Positions 1-9,654 of a stretch of 20,187 nt of DNA are shown here, one piece after another. Each line of letters begins with the position of its first letter. The first letter of the stretch is position 1. The translations under genes and the position numbers were made by a program. The DNA comes from Hysterium pulicare CBS 123377 (lineage: Eukaryota > Ascomycota > Dothideomycetes > Hysteriales > Hysteriaceae), in NCBI GenBank assembly GCA_000467715.1, contig AJFK01000284.1, positions 1-20,187 on the forward strand, given 5' to 3'. The notes beneath the pieces were generated by a model that did not search any database, had not been told where the DNA came from, and worked only from the letters and a program-made list of their open reading frames with translations.

Positions 1-102
1 TTAAAACTAATAATTATTAAAATTATTAGGTTTATTAAAATTATTAGTTTTATTAAAATTATTAATTCTATTTTTAAATAGAAGTTTAACTATATTTAAG
101 GA
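1..102. repeat. AT-rich tract with 18-bp tandem repeat
   Basis: The tract is almost entirely A and T. The motif TATTAAAATTATTAG starts at 15, 33 and (with a changed last base) 51, a period of exactly 18 bp over about three copies. Such tracts in filamentous ascomycetes usually mark RIP-mutated repeats or AT isochores. The repeat is seen directly; the RIP origin is inference, supported by the neighbouring decayed gene. Confidence 0.8.
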
Positions 103-840
103 CTAGTTTCTTGCTGCAACTTGCAATGCGTTCGCACCGTTAGGATCCACCTAGTCTATGTCGGCACCGCTGTTTAGCAACATCTCGCCAAGCTCCGGCC
201 ATTATTTCGGACAGCCACACTACATAGCTGACTATAATCCGATTGAATGAACATACTTCTTCCAAAAGCGACCCGACGATGTCTCAGAAGCCGCCTATTC
301 CGGTAGCGTGTACCGCGCTTCCGTGAAGGCCACCAAATGAGTTATGATCTTCTCCGTGCTCTTGTAATAATAAAACCATTGGTCATCTCTTTGAACAGTT
401 GCTGCCTGGAGTGGCAAGCCGTACTTGAGCTTTAGGACGGAATGCTGGAACTTCTCTGCAGAACTTCTTCTGTACTTTCGCACATTGATTATTTTGGCCA
501 CTTCACACGCATGCTCCTCAAAGCAACACATAATCTGTATTGCCGATCCAGAGTCATTCACTATATTCACAAAAGCTGCTGGGTCTTCTGGAATCGTATT
601 ATGCTGCGAGTGTAAAGTATCCAAACCTCCGGGTTCAGCCTGCAGCTCTGAGTGCTGTGCGATGAGGGCATCTATTGCGGCCTAGCTTAGAGGACCGGAT
701 GTGGCAACATCGGCACCACGATGGGTCGTTCCGAGAAATACTACTCCCACGGTGCAGTCGATAATCTAGCCCCAAGTCCTCCTCATTCGCTGAGCGTGGA
801 CAAGAGCCCGAGGGGATGCTAGCAGGGGAATAGAATCTAC
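103..840 (-). pseudogene. Remnant of NLR-like gene: SesB-type hydrolase plus ankyrin repeat
   Basis: One minus-strand frame reads through this interval. At 709-738 it encodes FLGTTHRGAD, close to the FLGTPHRGSD signature of the SesB/LipSes alpha/beta-hydrolase domain that begins many fungal STAND receptors. Further on, about 500-600, comes SGSAIQIMCCFEE, like the I.I.CFYEE strand near the end of that domain. At 106-201 the frame gives LGEMLLNSGADID, a stop, then VDPNGANALQVAA, which is a typical ankyrin repeat. Eight in-frame stops (at 103, 151, 202, 220, 232, 295, 682 and 766) interrupt it: seven TAG, one TAA, no TGA. The longest open piece is 295-684. No NACHT domain is visible between the two parts, so either an internal deletion happened or the gene was a short architecture. 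Upstream of 840 the frame is lost; possible N-terminal scraps continue to about 1440 but are weak. Confidence 0.65.
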
Positions 841-2389
841 TGCGTGATTCGATGAAGGATCTTTTCAGCTATGAGTTCACTAAAGCAACAAGCAAGGAAT
901 ATAATCGTCGCCCCACACAGCCCTAAGCATCCCCCCGAATTAGCGGATGCCGTAAGACGGACGCGTGTTTTTGACATACTCTCCTCGCTGGCCGCGAAGC
1001 ATGAAGCAATTCATCCGCAATCGTTTTGATGCTGAAACGGATAGCATTCCCACCGAGCTATTGGGAATTAGGCCAAACCTTAGGACTCGTGTTCAGGCAA
1101 AGCTTTTGGAGGAAGTCTTTCAGCTGTTCAGTGTTTGACTCGCTGTCAATCCAAGTTTTGTCGGGCAAATGCTCCGAGCGCATAGACGGCGATGAGGCTG
1201 TACAGTTGTCAGTCCTTAGAGCCTCTCCGTAGAGCCAGAAAGAGAAGATTTTACTCGATAGCAGGACCAATCTCATCGGGATTCAAGACCTTGAGTCCAA
1301 GCTGCTCAGTTGGAACCGTCGGCTTCCTGTTGGATCTCAAAACTAGAATCTGCTGACTCCAAATGGCCTTCTCTTGTGGTTCTCTTAGAGATCTGTTCGC
1401 CGGAGCTGCTGGCTGGGGACCACTATCGATGATGAACATCCGGTTAGGCGCTTTGAATGAAGAGAGAGCAGCTCGCAGGCTCGTCTCAATATCCGTAATG
1501 TTGACTCGGAATACTTTCGAAAGGCTTAATAAGATAAAACGACGTGTACTACGCTAGAGCATAGTGTAGATTGAAGCTGAACGGAATAAGCAAGACATAA
1601 TAGAGAATTGAGCTCTCTTTATATAAGAGAGGGAACATTAAATCCCCTTCACGCTCGTATTCCCCCGAAGTCTAAGATGGAACCTACAATGAAATAGATC
1701 GCGAGGCTTAGACTTGACTGTGACATCCTCAATGCCCTCTTAAGAACGCGGAATTTTCACGCAAACAGCGAAGAAATAATATATCCCCGCCCTAGTTCAG
1801 ATCTGTCCCGTGCCATGAGAGGTATGGCCTGAACTAGAGCCGTCTTATCCCTCAGCCTCACTGTTTCGAAATACGAGTTAAGTATGTCTTTTACGGCCAG
1901 CCATATAGAACATTTCTAAGGGTCCGACGCGTTATCGAATGATCTAGCTCCGCCGTGATGAATCTAAGAGTAAGCAAGTCCTTGGTATAATGTACGTCCA
2001 AATTATGCGGGGTAAAGATACTAAAGTTGGCTCAGGTAGTTTCCGTATAGTGGTTTCTTTTCTGCTTTCATCTAATATCGACGTGGGTGTACTGTAGGGG
2101 GGTGGAAAGACGGAGGGTCAAGCCGGCTAGTGTTCAGATCACGAGGAGAGATTTTTAGCTAAAGAGATAACATTAGTCAAAGTGACTTGAGTTGTAGTAG
2201 CTCTCGACAGGCCAGGGAAGTTGCAATACAAAGCGTTGCACCATGGTCACGTGCGTAATGGTCCATCTAGGAATCATGTGACCATCACGTGCTCGAAAAG
2301 CAGAGATCATCTTTTGGCTGCCAACGAGTATCTTACTTGAAACCCATGTATTTAACGAATAGCTACATAGTTTATGCAGACTGCGAATC
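841..2389. other. Gene-poor spacer
   Basis: I see no gene with recognisable domains. Short minus-strand open segments at 1058-1276 and 1251-1439 could be eroded 5' parts of the neighbouring NLR remnant, but I cannot show it. Two inverted repeats stand out: CTCTCTT/AAGAGAG at 1613-1631, and a stem of 9 bp (CTAGTTCAG 1792-1800 with CTGAACTAG 1829-1837) enclosing a second stem of 5 bp (GCCAT/ATGGC). Near the 3' side of the peroxidase gene, TGGTCACGTG (2244-2253) and CATGTGACCA (2275-2284) form a near-perfect inverted pair. Confidence 0.5.
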
Positions 2390-3343
2390 TCAGTCAGTGT
2401 CAAGACTAGCAAGCAGGCTAGCTGATGGCGCAAAGAACGTCGTGCCCGTAAGCGGTTTCGAGAAATCAAGGAGGCGATCATGCATCCCAGGAGGATCTCC
2501 AACAAACATACGCTGCAGCATCTTCTCAATGACCCACAAGCGTCGCGAATACCCGATAAAGTACGTTCCGAATTCGCCGGAGGCAGGGGAGCCGAAGGGC
2601 ATATTATCCCGTAGGATGTCGTGCTCGTCACCATTCTCGTCTTCGATGGTGGCGAGCGACTTGTGCGACTGCTGATGGCCGGAGATCGCGTCGTCGAGCT
2701 CGACGTTGTCTAGCTTGGTGCGGCCGATGATAGACTCCTGCTGCTCGGCGGGGAGGCTGCGCCATGCTTTGAGGTCGTGGACGTACTTCTGGATGACGAT
2801 GTAGCTGCCACCTGAGGCGGATGCGTCATCCTCTTCAGATATAAGAGTCGAGACAGACACATCGGGGCCGACAGGGTTGGCAGTGCCATCAACAAATCCG
2901 AGGAGATCGCGAACGTCGAAGTAACGGAAGCCAACGGTCTCGTCGACAACTGTAACAGCGTCGCCGAGGAGGTCCATCAGCTGCCGTTCGAATTCGAAGC
3001 AGATGTCTCTGCGCTCGGAGCGGATGTGAAAGAGTAGATCGCCAGGTGTTGAGACAGCGGTGTGGACTTTGCCCTTGATGGTGGGAAAAGGATGGAGTTC
3101 TGCCGGCCGAGGTAGACCAGTAAGGCGATCCCAGATGTTGCTGCCGATACCGGCGGTGCAGGCGAATGAGGCTCCAAGATCGCGGATGGAAACATTCTTG
3201 GATAAGTCGTCGATACTCGCGAGAGTCGAGCGTACGGTTCGGATCGCATCGGGAGTGTCGGCGACAGACAGGACAAGGAAGGTCGCCGACTGTGTTAGCG
3301 GCGCATCAACACGTTGCGGCTCAATGGGGACACGGTGGCTCAT
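2390..3343 (-). CDS. Dye-decolorizing peroxidase (DyP), class B / YfeX-like
   Basis: Heme peroxidase that uses hydrogen peroxide to oxidise dyes, phenolics or porphyrin-like substrates. The 317-residue product aligns from end to end with my memory of the YfeX/DypB family. The GxxDG signature is GFVDG at 149-153 (catalytic Asp152). The proximal heme ligand is most likely His227 in the SHK motif. The distal Arg is Arg245 in LRDNMPFG. The C-terminus has the family block FSKPLTGTTFFAPS at about 294-307. I chose the ATG at 3343 because the family's N-terminal fold starts soon after it (APLTQSATFLVLSV). The frame stays open upstream to 3697, but that part is Arg/Gln/Ser-rich, unlike the family, and is probably 5'UTR. 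No signal peptide is visible, so an intracellular enzyme is likely. Intron-free, all key residues present, apparently functional. Confidence 0.92.
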   Translation of the reverse strand: MSHRVPIEPQRVDAPLTQSATFLVLSVADTPDAIRTVRSTLASIDDLSKNVSIRDLGASFACTAGIGSNIWDRLTGLPRPAELHPFPTIKGKVHTAVSTPGDLLFHIRSERRDICFEFERQLMDLLGDAVTVVDETVGFRYFDVRDLLGFVDGTANPVGPDVSVSTLISEEDDASASGGSYIVIQKYVHDLKAWRSLPAEQQESIIGRTKLDNVELDDAISGHQQSHKSLATIEDENGDEHDILRDNMPFGSPASGEFGTYFIGYSRRLWVIEKMLQRMFVGDPPGMHDRLLDFSKPLTGTTFFAPSASLLASLDTD

Positions 3344-3837
3344 CCTTGTCCTTGTTCTCAGTCCAGTGGATTGTCTTTGGCCGGTTGTAGGGCAATGTTG
3401 AGGTCGGCGGCGTTGAGAATGCGGCTGAGCTGATAGAGGCCGCCTTAGCACATTCAATGAGGTCACTCCTGCTGCCTGCTGCCTAAGGTCTTGGATGGGA
3501 GATCTGGTGCAAGACTGACTTCGGAGCCTGTTACAGAGTCCGCTGTAGATGATGTTACTGATCGAAGTCGACTTCATAATGGAGGCGAATGGAGGAGTGG
3601 TCTTCTCATGAATGTGGGCTCCGGCGATTACCCCACCACGATATCCCTCGCTCCGATTCGCTAGCAGTGCCAGGGGCCCCAACGCCAACCATCTCACTAA
3701 GCAACCAACGAGAAATATGCCAGGCGAGATTCTGCATCAGACAGGGTGTCAAATTGCTGTACTAAAGACCACTTTTTTCCATACTAGCAGAAGAAATCCG
3801 AGAGCGATAGAAGTAAGAAAGACTCTCCTCAGCCATC
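3344..3837. promoter_or_regulatory. Spacer between HET gene and DyP gene (DyP upstream region)
   Basis: About 490 bp separate the end of the HET gene from the chosen DyP start; both lie on the minus strand. It should hold the DyP promoter and 5'UTR. I see no clear TATA box or repeated element. Confidence 0.4.
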
Positions 3838-5953
3838 TTACACAAGAGTATAGTCTTGCCACATTATCTTTTCCTCCGGCAACGGCATATCTTGTTCTAA
3901 GTCATGCACGTAGACGGAAGTAATAACCTGGTGATACTCGCCCTTCTTTCGGAGACACATAGCTCTTTTTCCACCAGCGAAATAAACAAGCTCATCATCC
4001 GCCCGAATCGAGCAGGGCCCGTATCCTAACCTGCCTGTCGATGTCTTGAAAAGTGTACCGTAAAAGTTCCACTTAACAAGTCCAATGAAGAAGTCTGTTA
4101 GATCCTTATCCCCAAATATAATCTCATAGGCTTGGAATTCGGGGGTGTCGACGAGTGCAGATAGCTGTTTTGTACGTCGGAGAAATCGCACGTAAGCAGT
4201 GTCCTGCTTCGCTTTCTGGGTGTCTTTTTTCGCTGCAGAAATTAAGTGATTGCGACATCCAGAAAGAACTGCCAACCAATGCTCAAAAGCTGCATAGTCC
4301 CTCCATTGCATTTTCCTACTTAGCACACCACGCGCCGCAGTAAGGCAGTAGTATAAAGCTCTCCTTGCGCGCGAACTTCCTGGCTGAGAATGGTTCTCTA
4401 AGGCAAACTTGGCCAGACTCTTATAAACACCAATATTCCAGATACTAGCTATGTGTTGCCAATACTCTGGAGCTTTTGCTAGTGTCTCTAACCATAATGG
4501 ATCCTTGATCTGCTCTTTGCTATACATATTTTTAGTGCTAAGTAAGCTCAACTCAGCGCGCGCCGATATAACGCCTAAACTGAGGCCTCGGCAATGCAGA
4601 TGGGTGCCTCCATCGCTGAAGTACAGTTCCGGTTTGTGGCCCACAAAGAAGTTTGTCCTGATTGTTGGATTGGGATGGTTGTCGCCAATCCAATCTGGCA
4701 CCCAGGATGGAAGGTCGTCCAGACAGGATAACCCATGAACCATTTCAATAGCCGAGAATTCCCCATGACTCTTTTCATGTTCTATTAGCGTTATGAAAGC
4801 TTCACGACAAATATCTGCCAACGGCTTAGAGTAGTCCGGTGGAGGTAGAGACACGCCTTGTGCTGCGAGCAATCCTTGAATCGCGAAAACCTTGTCCTTT
4901 GGGTCGGAAGTGCTCAACGTCCGTACATTTAAGAAGGAGAATAATTGAACTCGGGGACCTTGCAAGGGATTCCGGGCCAGACACTCTGCTGCATATATAT
5001 GAGAACCCAGCCAATACCTTAAATAGTCTTGAGTCTCCCGCGCTTCAGAACTCTTTGGACTTAATTCTATTAACCGATCCCTCAGTTGGAGGACCGCATT
5101 AAAGTTTACAGTCGTCAGCCCGTAGAAAAAGATAGAATGGTCATTTAGAACTACTTCCTGCAGGGTCCATAACCGGTGAAACCAAGGCATCGCTTTGAAC
5201 ATGCGATAAAATGCTAAAGACTGGCTCGTCAGCAGAGTTCAAACATAATGAGGTATTCTTCTTCGTAGCAGGTTGTCACGGATGCCAGATTATCTATATC
5301 ATGCAGAGAAGACGAATGGGAGACCTGCCCAGAGGATCAAGTTGCTGAACAAGCCGCAACAACTTCTTTCTGCCCTTTCGGGAGGACTCGGCTGCTACTT
5401 CAGACGCTTTTTGCAGCCAGTCAAAGGCATCAACATCGTCGTCAATTGAATCAGAGGTCGATGATGCTGGATCTCCCAGCCACACAAGGACTGAATGTGC
5501 CTTCTTATAAATCTTCCCCATAAGCGCGACCTGGTGATTCCGTTCCCGCGTCGAGTCCTGATTGATACAAATCCCATCAATCCAAATGAGACAAGATTCT
5601 CCCGGAAGCGATGAGCGAAATCGTCGCAAGGCAGCCTCACAGTTTGCTGTTACTAGAAGCCGCCTACCATCACATATGATCTCTCGACTGGGCTTTTGGC
5701 CCTCCCAAGCGTACGAAACAGCATCGTAATCCGGGGGATATTCTAGCGAGATCTGGACCAGATTACACTGCACTTTTGATGACGCAGTAGGCGCGCCGTG
5801 GAGCCAAAGAACTCTTGTTGAATTTTCCGAAGCAAGAGGAGTGTAGGTATACAAGGGCGGTGGCGCTTCGAGAGCGGCGGTTTCTATCGGAAATGGAGAA
5901 GCTATATCGGGAGCTGGATTTGGGGATTCTCTGAGCTGGAGTTTCTTTTTCAT
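3838..5953 (-). CDS. HET-domain (heterokaryon incompatibility) protein, two coding blocks
   Basis: HET domains act in fungal non-self recognition and trigger cell death when activated. Block A (start ATG at 5953, open to about 5293) contains YDAVSYAWEG (residues 76-85), WIDGICINQ (124-132), the ER..QVALMGKIY helix (137-149) and VLVWLGD (155-161). Block B (5220 to the TAA at 3838) continues with FYRMFKAMPWFHRLWTLQEV, the end of the HET domain, then some 430 residues of variable C-terminal region ending in the DELVYFAGG..MCLRKKGEY motif common in these proteins. The blocks are in different frames. A CTGAC branch-like site and CAG/TAG acceptors lie at 5214-5235, but no strong donor in the right phase is seen: GTCTCC at 5324 has the wrong phase, and GTAGCA near 5386 has the right phase but a weak consensus. 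The junction may be an atypical intron or two 1-nt deletions. An ATG at 6067 is also in frame, but that extension is not family-like. Confidence 0.8.
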
Positions 5954-7272
5954 ATTTAGTCTAGTGGCGGTAGTTTCGAATCTTGTAATGTGGAGCAACA
6001 AGGCTGAGGCAAGTGGGGTGAGATGTAAGCAGCGGCGATGACAAAAGGGAACGGTGGCAGGGTGCAATTAGAGTTGCATAGGTTTTAGGCCGAAATCGAT
6101 TCGAATGAGGAACGTCAAGATCGAAGGAAAGGAGCAGCTAAAACTTAGAAATGTCTTTTCCAGCGACGGATTTCATCGCAAGGCGATGCGCGTCTGCCTA
6201 AATCTGGCCCGTGCGTTGCCAACACAGCCCCAACGCCCGGCCAGCACATGAACTCTTGTCAGGCTGATTCGAAGCCCCCAAATCTTGAGGGCAGAATCGA
6301 AGGTGGCAAGGCTTTCATGGTTTGAAAACTATCTTCCTTTTGGGTTTCGCCAAAGCCAGGCTCCGAAATGTAACTTCTCCCTCGTCTCAGCATAGTAAAC
6401 GGCTTCCCCTCGCGAAAGCTTGAACCGAATCCAGCGTCTTACTAGTCAGGGGAACTCTCTGGTGTAGCATATATCTGGCTCTAGTCGATAACATAAATAC
6501 AAATTCCTCGATGCTCGGAGAATCATATTGTTGTCGAGTTCAGCCGAACAGCTTTGAAGAATCGGGCGGCTTGCAAGGATTGGATCGGCTTTGGAGAATC
6601 GGGTCCACTGCAGGAAATCCGGCCCCCCCGAAAACATAAAGACGTCGTTTGATAGGTTCTTGATGAAGCTTCCCCTCCTTCAGAACACGGGAAGGCTGCA
6701 GCTGGACAGCAATCCGACGCTCAAGCCTCAAATGACTCCAATACCACGTCTGCCTAGACGGTGAATGTGATCCCTAAATTTCGTGGGACAAGCGACAGCA
6801 CGGCATAGAAAACGAGACAGAATACAGAAGTAATGCTCGACTGTACAGGTTGTTATGGGATATTTCGCGGGTGTTCTGTCCCGGCTCGTTAGCATCGCCG
6901 CCGGCCCGACTCAACCTTCGCTGTGCGCGGAGCCGGACCAACTTCCCGGACGGCCTAGCCTCGGCATCCATCACACCAATCGTATCGGCAGAGACGTGCA
7001 AGGAATACAGCCCCAGGCCGAAAAGGGCGGGGTAGAGGAAAGCGAGCGACGCATGCGCGTGTGTGGCCTCAGGCCTAGATTAATTAGTATATGAGCTAAA
7101 GGGCTCGCAACAGTAAGAATAACAGAGTAAATAGGGCAGCCTAGAATTAACATGACGAGATTGTGAGGGGGAGAGGCTGGCCCATGGCATGGAGCCTCAA
7201 AAGTTAACTCCGCCAACCCCGACATGTCTTCGTAATCACGCATCAGGGTTAATCCGCAAGGAAAGGTGTTGG
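5954..7272. other. Long intergenic region between divergent HET and SDR genes
   Basis: About 1.3 kb with no recognisable gene; short open frames on both strands around 6774-7094 overlap each other and match nothing I know. It should contain the HET promoter at its left end. A direct repeat, GCTTTGRAGAATCGGG, occurs at 6551-6566 and 6588-6603. Confidence 0.45.
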
Positions 7273-7327
7273 TCCATTATTAGTCCATGATTAGTCCTCC
7301 ATTATTGGTCCATTTAAAAGATATAAA
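7273..7327 (+). promoter_or_regulatory. SDR promoter: three TCCATKATTRGTCC repeats and TATA-like box
   Basis: Three copies of a 14-mer TCCATKATTRGTCC begin at 7273, 7284 and 7298; the first two overlap by 3 bp. Directly after them TATAAAG lies at 7322-7328, some 61 bp before the SDR start codon. The arrangement suggests a tandem binding site for one transcription factor; the factor itself is unknown to me. Confidence 0.5.
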
Positions 7328-7388
7328 GCCAAAAGAATCGGTTTTTGTCCTATTAGCCTTCAAGTAGTCTACAACTGCATCCGGAAAC

Positions 7389-8250
7389 ATGGCGGCAAAA
7401 AAAACAATTGTTCTGATCACGGGCGGTGCGTCTTCGTCCGATGCTTTTCCGCTCTCATCCTAAGGCAACCACCAACTAACTCGTGACCCAGGCAACGGAG
7501 GCATTGGCTTCGAACTCGCATCGCAATTGCTAGCCGACTCATCCAAACATGTCCTGCTCGGAAGCCGCTCTATTGAGAAAGGCGAAGCCGCCGTCAAAGA
7601 CCTCCAATCCCGAAAGCAACCCGGCACCGTAGAACTGCTACAAGTCGACGTCGCAAGCGAAGACTCAATCGCAGCCGCAGCGAAAGAAGTCGAGAGCAAG
7701 CACGGCAGGCAAGTCCCACTCCATCTCGCCATACCCCCATGCCATGCTAACAGACCTCGCCAGACTCGACGCGTTGGTCAACAACGCCGCCATCGCCCAA
7801 CCCGCCGGCTCCCTCGCGCAGCAAATGTCGCAAAGTTTCCAAACCAACGCCACCGGTCCTCTCCTGATGCTCGAATCCCTAGCGCCGCTGCTCAAAAAAT
7901 CTATCGGCACCCCGCGCATCGTGAACGTCAGTTCGGGAATGGGATCTATCGCGATCCGCCAAGATGCGACATCCATGGCTTATAGTATCAAAGCGGTCGA
8001 GTACCGCGCGAGCAAGGCGGCGCTGAACATGATCACGGCGTGTCAGGCGGTCGATTATGGGGCGTTCGGGTTCAAGGTGTTTGCGTTTTGTCCTGGGTTT
8101 ACGGTGTCGAATTTGAGTGCGCAGAATAGGGTGGAGAATGGGGCGAAGCCGACGAGTGAGGGGGCGGCGCCGATTGTTAAGATTTTGAATGGGGAGAGAG
8201 ATGAGGAGAATGGTGGGTTTTTGAATGAAAATGGTCAGTATCCTTGGTAG
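7389..8250 (+). CDS. Short-chain dehydrogenase/reductase (SDR), three exons
   Basis: NAD(P)-dependent oxidoreductase of the classical SDR type, 246 residues. Exons: 7389-7425, 7492-7708, 7764-8250. Intron 1 (7426-7491) is GTGCGT...CTAAC...CAG and cuts the cofactor motif, so the start is fixed by the exon join giving TGGNGGIG (residues 11-18). Intron 2 (7709-7763) is a GC-AG intron with donor GCAAGT and branch CTAAC; joining it gives KHGRLDALVNNAA, the expected family sequence. Arg38 in GSRSIEKG suggests NADP preference; Asp65, NNAA (91-94), Asn113, Ser141/Ser142, Tyr165 and Lys169 (YRASK) complete the Rossmann and catalytic set, and PGF follows at 195-197. It resembles fungal carbonyl-reductase-like SDRs; the substrate is unknown. 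The 5' half uses C-ending codons, the 3' half G- or T-ending ones. Confidence 0.9.
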
Positions 8251-8339
8251 ATGCAGAGGTTAGAGGAGAGTCTATAGGAGCTGATGTGTCTACGCGTTCG
8301 CTGCGAGCTAAATCTGTCCTTCTTCTTGACTACTGAAAG

Positions 8340-8353
8340 TTCGCTTCGGCGAA
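8340..8353 (+). other. Small hairpin with TTCG loop downstream of SDR
   Basis: TTCGC-TTCG-GCGAA is a perfect 5-bp stem closed as C(TTCG)G, the exceptionally stable tetraloop class in RNA. It lies 90 bp after the SDR stop codon and so may be in its 3'UTR. Function is not known. Confidence 0.4.
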
Positions 8354-8512
8354 ATGGAATTGTAGATAGCAATTGACTACGAGATTCCTCGACTCGGCTG
8401 TCATCTTTCACATCGCAATCAGCCTTATTGCTGCCGAGGGAAGCTATTGAAGGAGTGGAGAAAGGTTCCTGCCCGGTTTGACGAGTGATGTCTGTGACGC
8501 GATTTGAAGGTT

Positions 8513-9213
8513 AGGCCATGAAGCAAACGACTTTTTCTCAAGGAGCATTTACTACAGGAGGCAATCCTTCTGAGTAGCAATGCTTTAAAGCAGCGAGCAT
8601 TCCAAGAACCACGCCTACTAAGAGGATATGATCCCGTATTCCTATTTAAGAATCTCCAAGAAGATCAATGAAACAAATACACTCAGAAAGGTTCACTTCT
8701 CTCAAGAATCTAAGAAACGGAAAGAAGGGAGATGTAGTAACACCTTCTAACTTGAGCTCTTCCGGTGAAAGTTCATTCGCCCGTTGAGTTCGCAGAAGAA
8801 GCAAGCCTTTTGGGAAGTTCTACTCCTCTTATAACTTACAAAAGCTATAGAAATATAGAAAACGTAAATTCATCTAACAGCTCAGCGTCTAAACTTGACA
8901 CTAAAATCTCAGACATACTTAATAGAACTGAACCCCCTTATAAGCAGGACTTCTATTAATAAGATAGAGATTTCCCACACCTAAAAAGAAGCAAACCTTG
9001 TATGTAGCCCCGCTTCTTGAACAAAAGATAAGATTCGTTACTTTTGGAGGGAAAGGATTTGCTCAAAGAAGCACAGCTTTTTTCATTATTTTTGAGATTT
9101 TCCATTTGGGTAGTGGAAGCAAACCTTCTAAGAAGCAACGCTTCCGAGACGGTTTTCATGAACTTCAAAAATAGCGAAAGAAGAAAACCTTCGCGGAAGA
9201 ACCGTTCCATCAT
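8513..9213. repeat. Cluster of short imperfect palindromic GAAGC...GCTTC repeats
   Basis: Related short segments occur at 8557-8585, 8794-8820, 8986-9018, 9065-9082, 9115-9145 and about 9174-9208. The core reads roughly RGAAGCAANCCTTCT followed in the best copies by AGNAGCAANGCTT. The copy at 9115-9145 has ends GGAAGC/GCTTCC and a central palindrome CTTCTAAGAAG (9125-9135). The copy at 8986-9018 has AAGAAGC/GCTTCTT. In one frame the copies spell EAxLLxSxAS-like peptides, but stops intervene and no continuous gene results. Origin unknown: a MITE-like family, a mitochondrial-DNA insertion with hairpin elements, or a decayed coding repeat are all possible. Confidence 0.5.
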
Positions 9214-9654
9214 TATATCTTGTGCTCCATTTATTCAAGGATATTGTTACTGCTATCTTAATCCTCACTGTCTTGGTCTTATTGTTAGAGAGGTATTTTT
9301 TCGGACAGTTTTACCTACAGTGCTCCAACTTGCGCCTGCACGCGCAAATTGCAAAGGCCATACCCACGAAGCTCGATTTGGAAGTTCTTCTCTGGCGCAT
9401 CTAGCAAGTCGACCGAATTTCTCACGCTACCATCTTCCCAAGTCAAGGATAGAGAAACGCGAGGAGCCTACCACCCTCCCGAAAGCAGGAATTTCACAAC
9501 GAAGATGGTGACAAATCTCTCCACCACCATATCCAAGCTATCCACGACATATTTCAAGTTCGTTAATCTGGTGAACGATGGCTTACCAGCGGAAATTGCA
9601 TGCTCTAACCTCCTCTACTGGGTGCTTGAACATCTAGTCTCTGAGACTAGGTAA
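9210..9654 (+). other. Possible gene fragment with one membrane segment
   Basis: An open segment at 9210-9404 without an ATG encodes a strongly hydrophobic stretch (DIVTAILILTVLVLLLERYF) followed by a basic, amphipathic tail. In another frame a second segment runs from an ATG at 9505 to the stop at 9652-9654 and reads MVTNLSTTISKLSTTYFKF and onward. They could be exons of one small gene or debris. I recognise no family. Confidence 0.25.

Noticed and set aside
3344-3697. N-terminal extension of the DyP open frame
   Set aside because: The extra 118 residues are Arg/Gln/Ser-rich, unlike any DyP N-terminus, and the family start is reached at the ATG at 3343.
6774-7094. Overlapping short open frames on both strands in the HET-SDR spacer
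   Set aside because: No domain, no splice structure and no protein-like composition; open frames of this length are expected by chance in GC-rich DNA.
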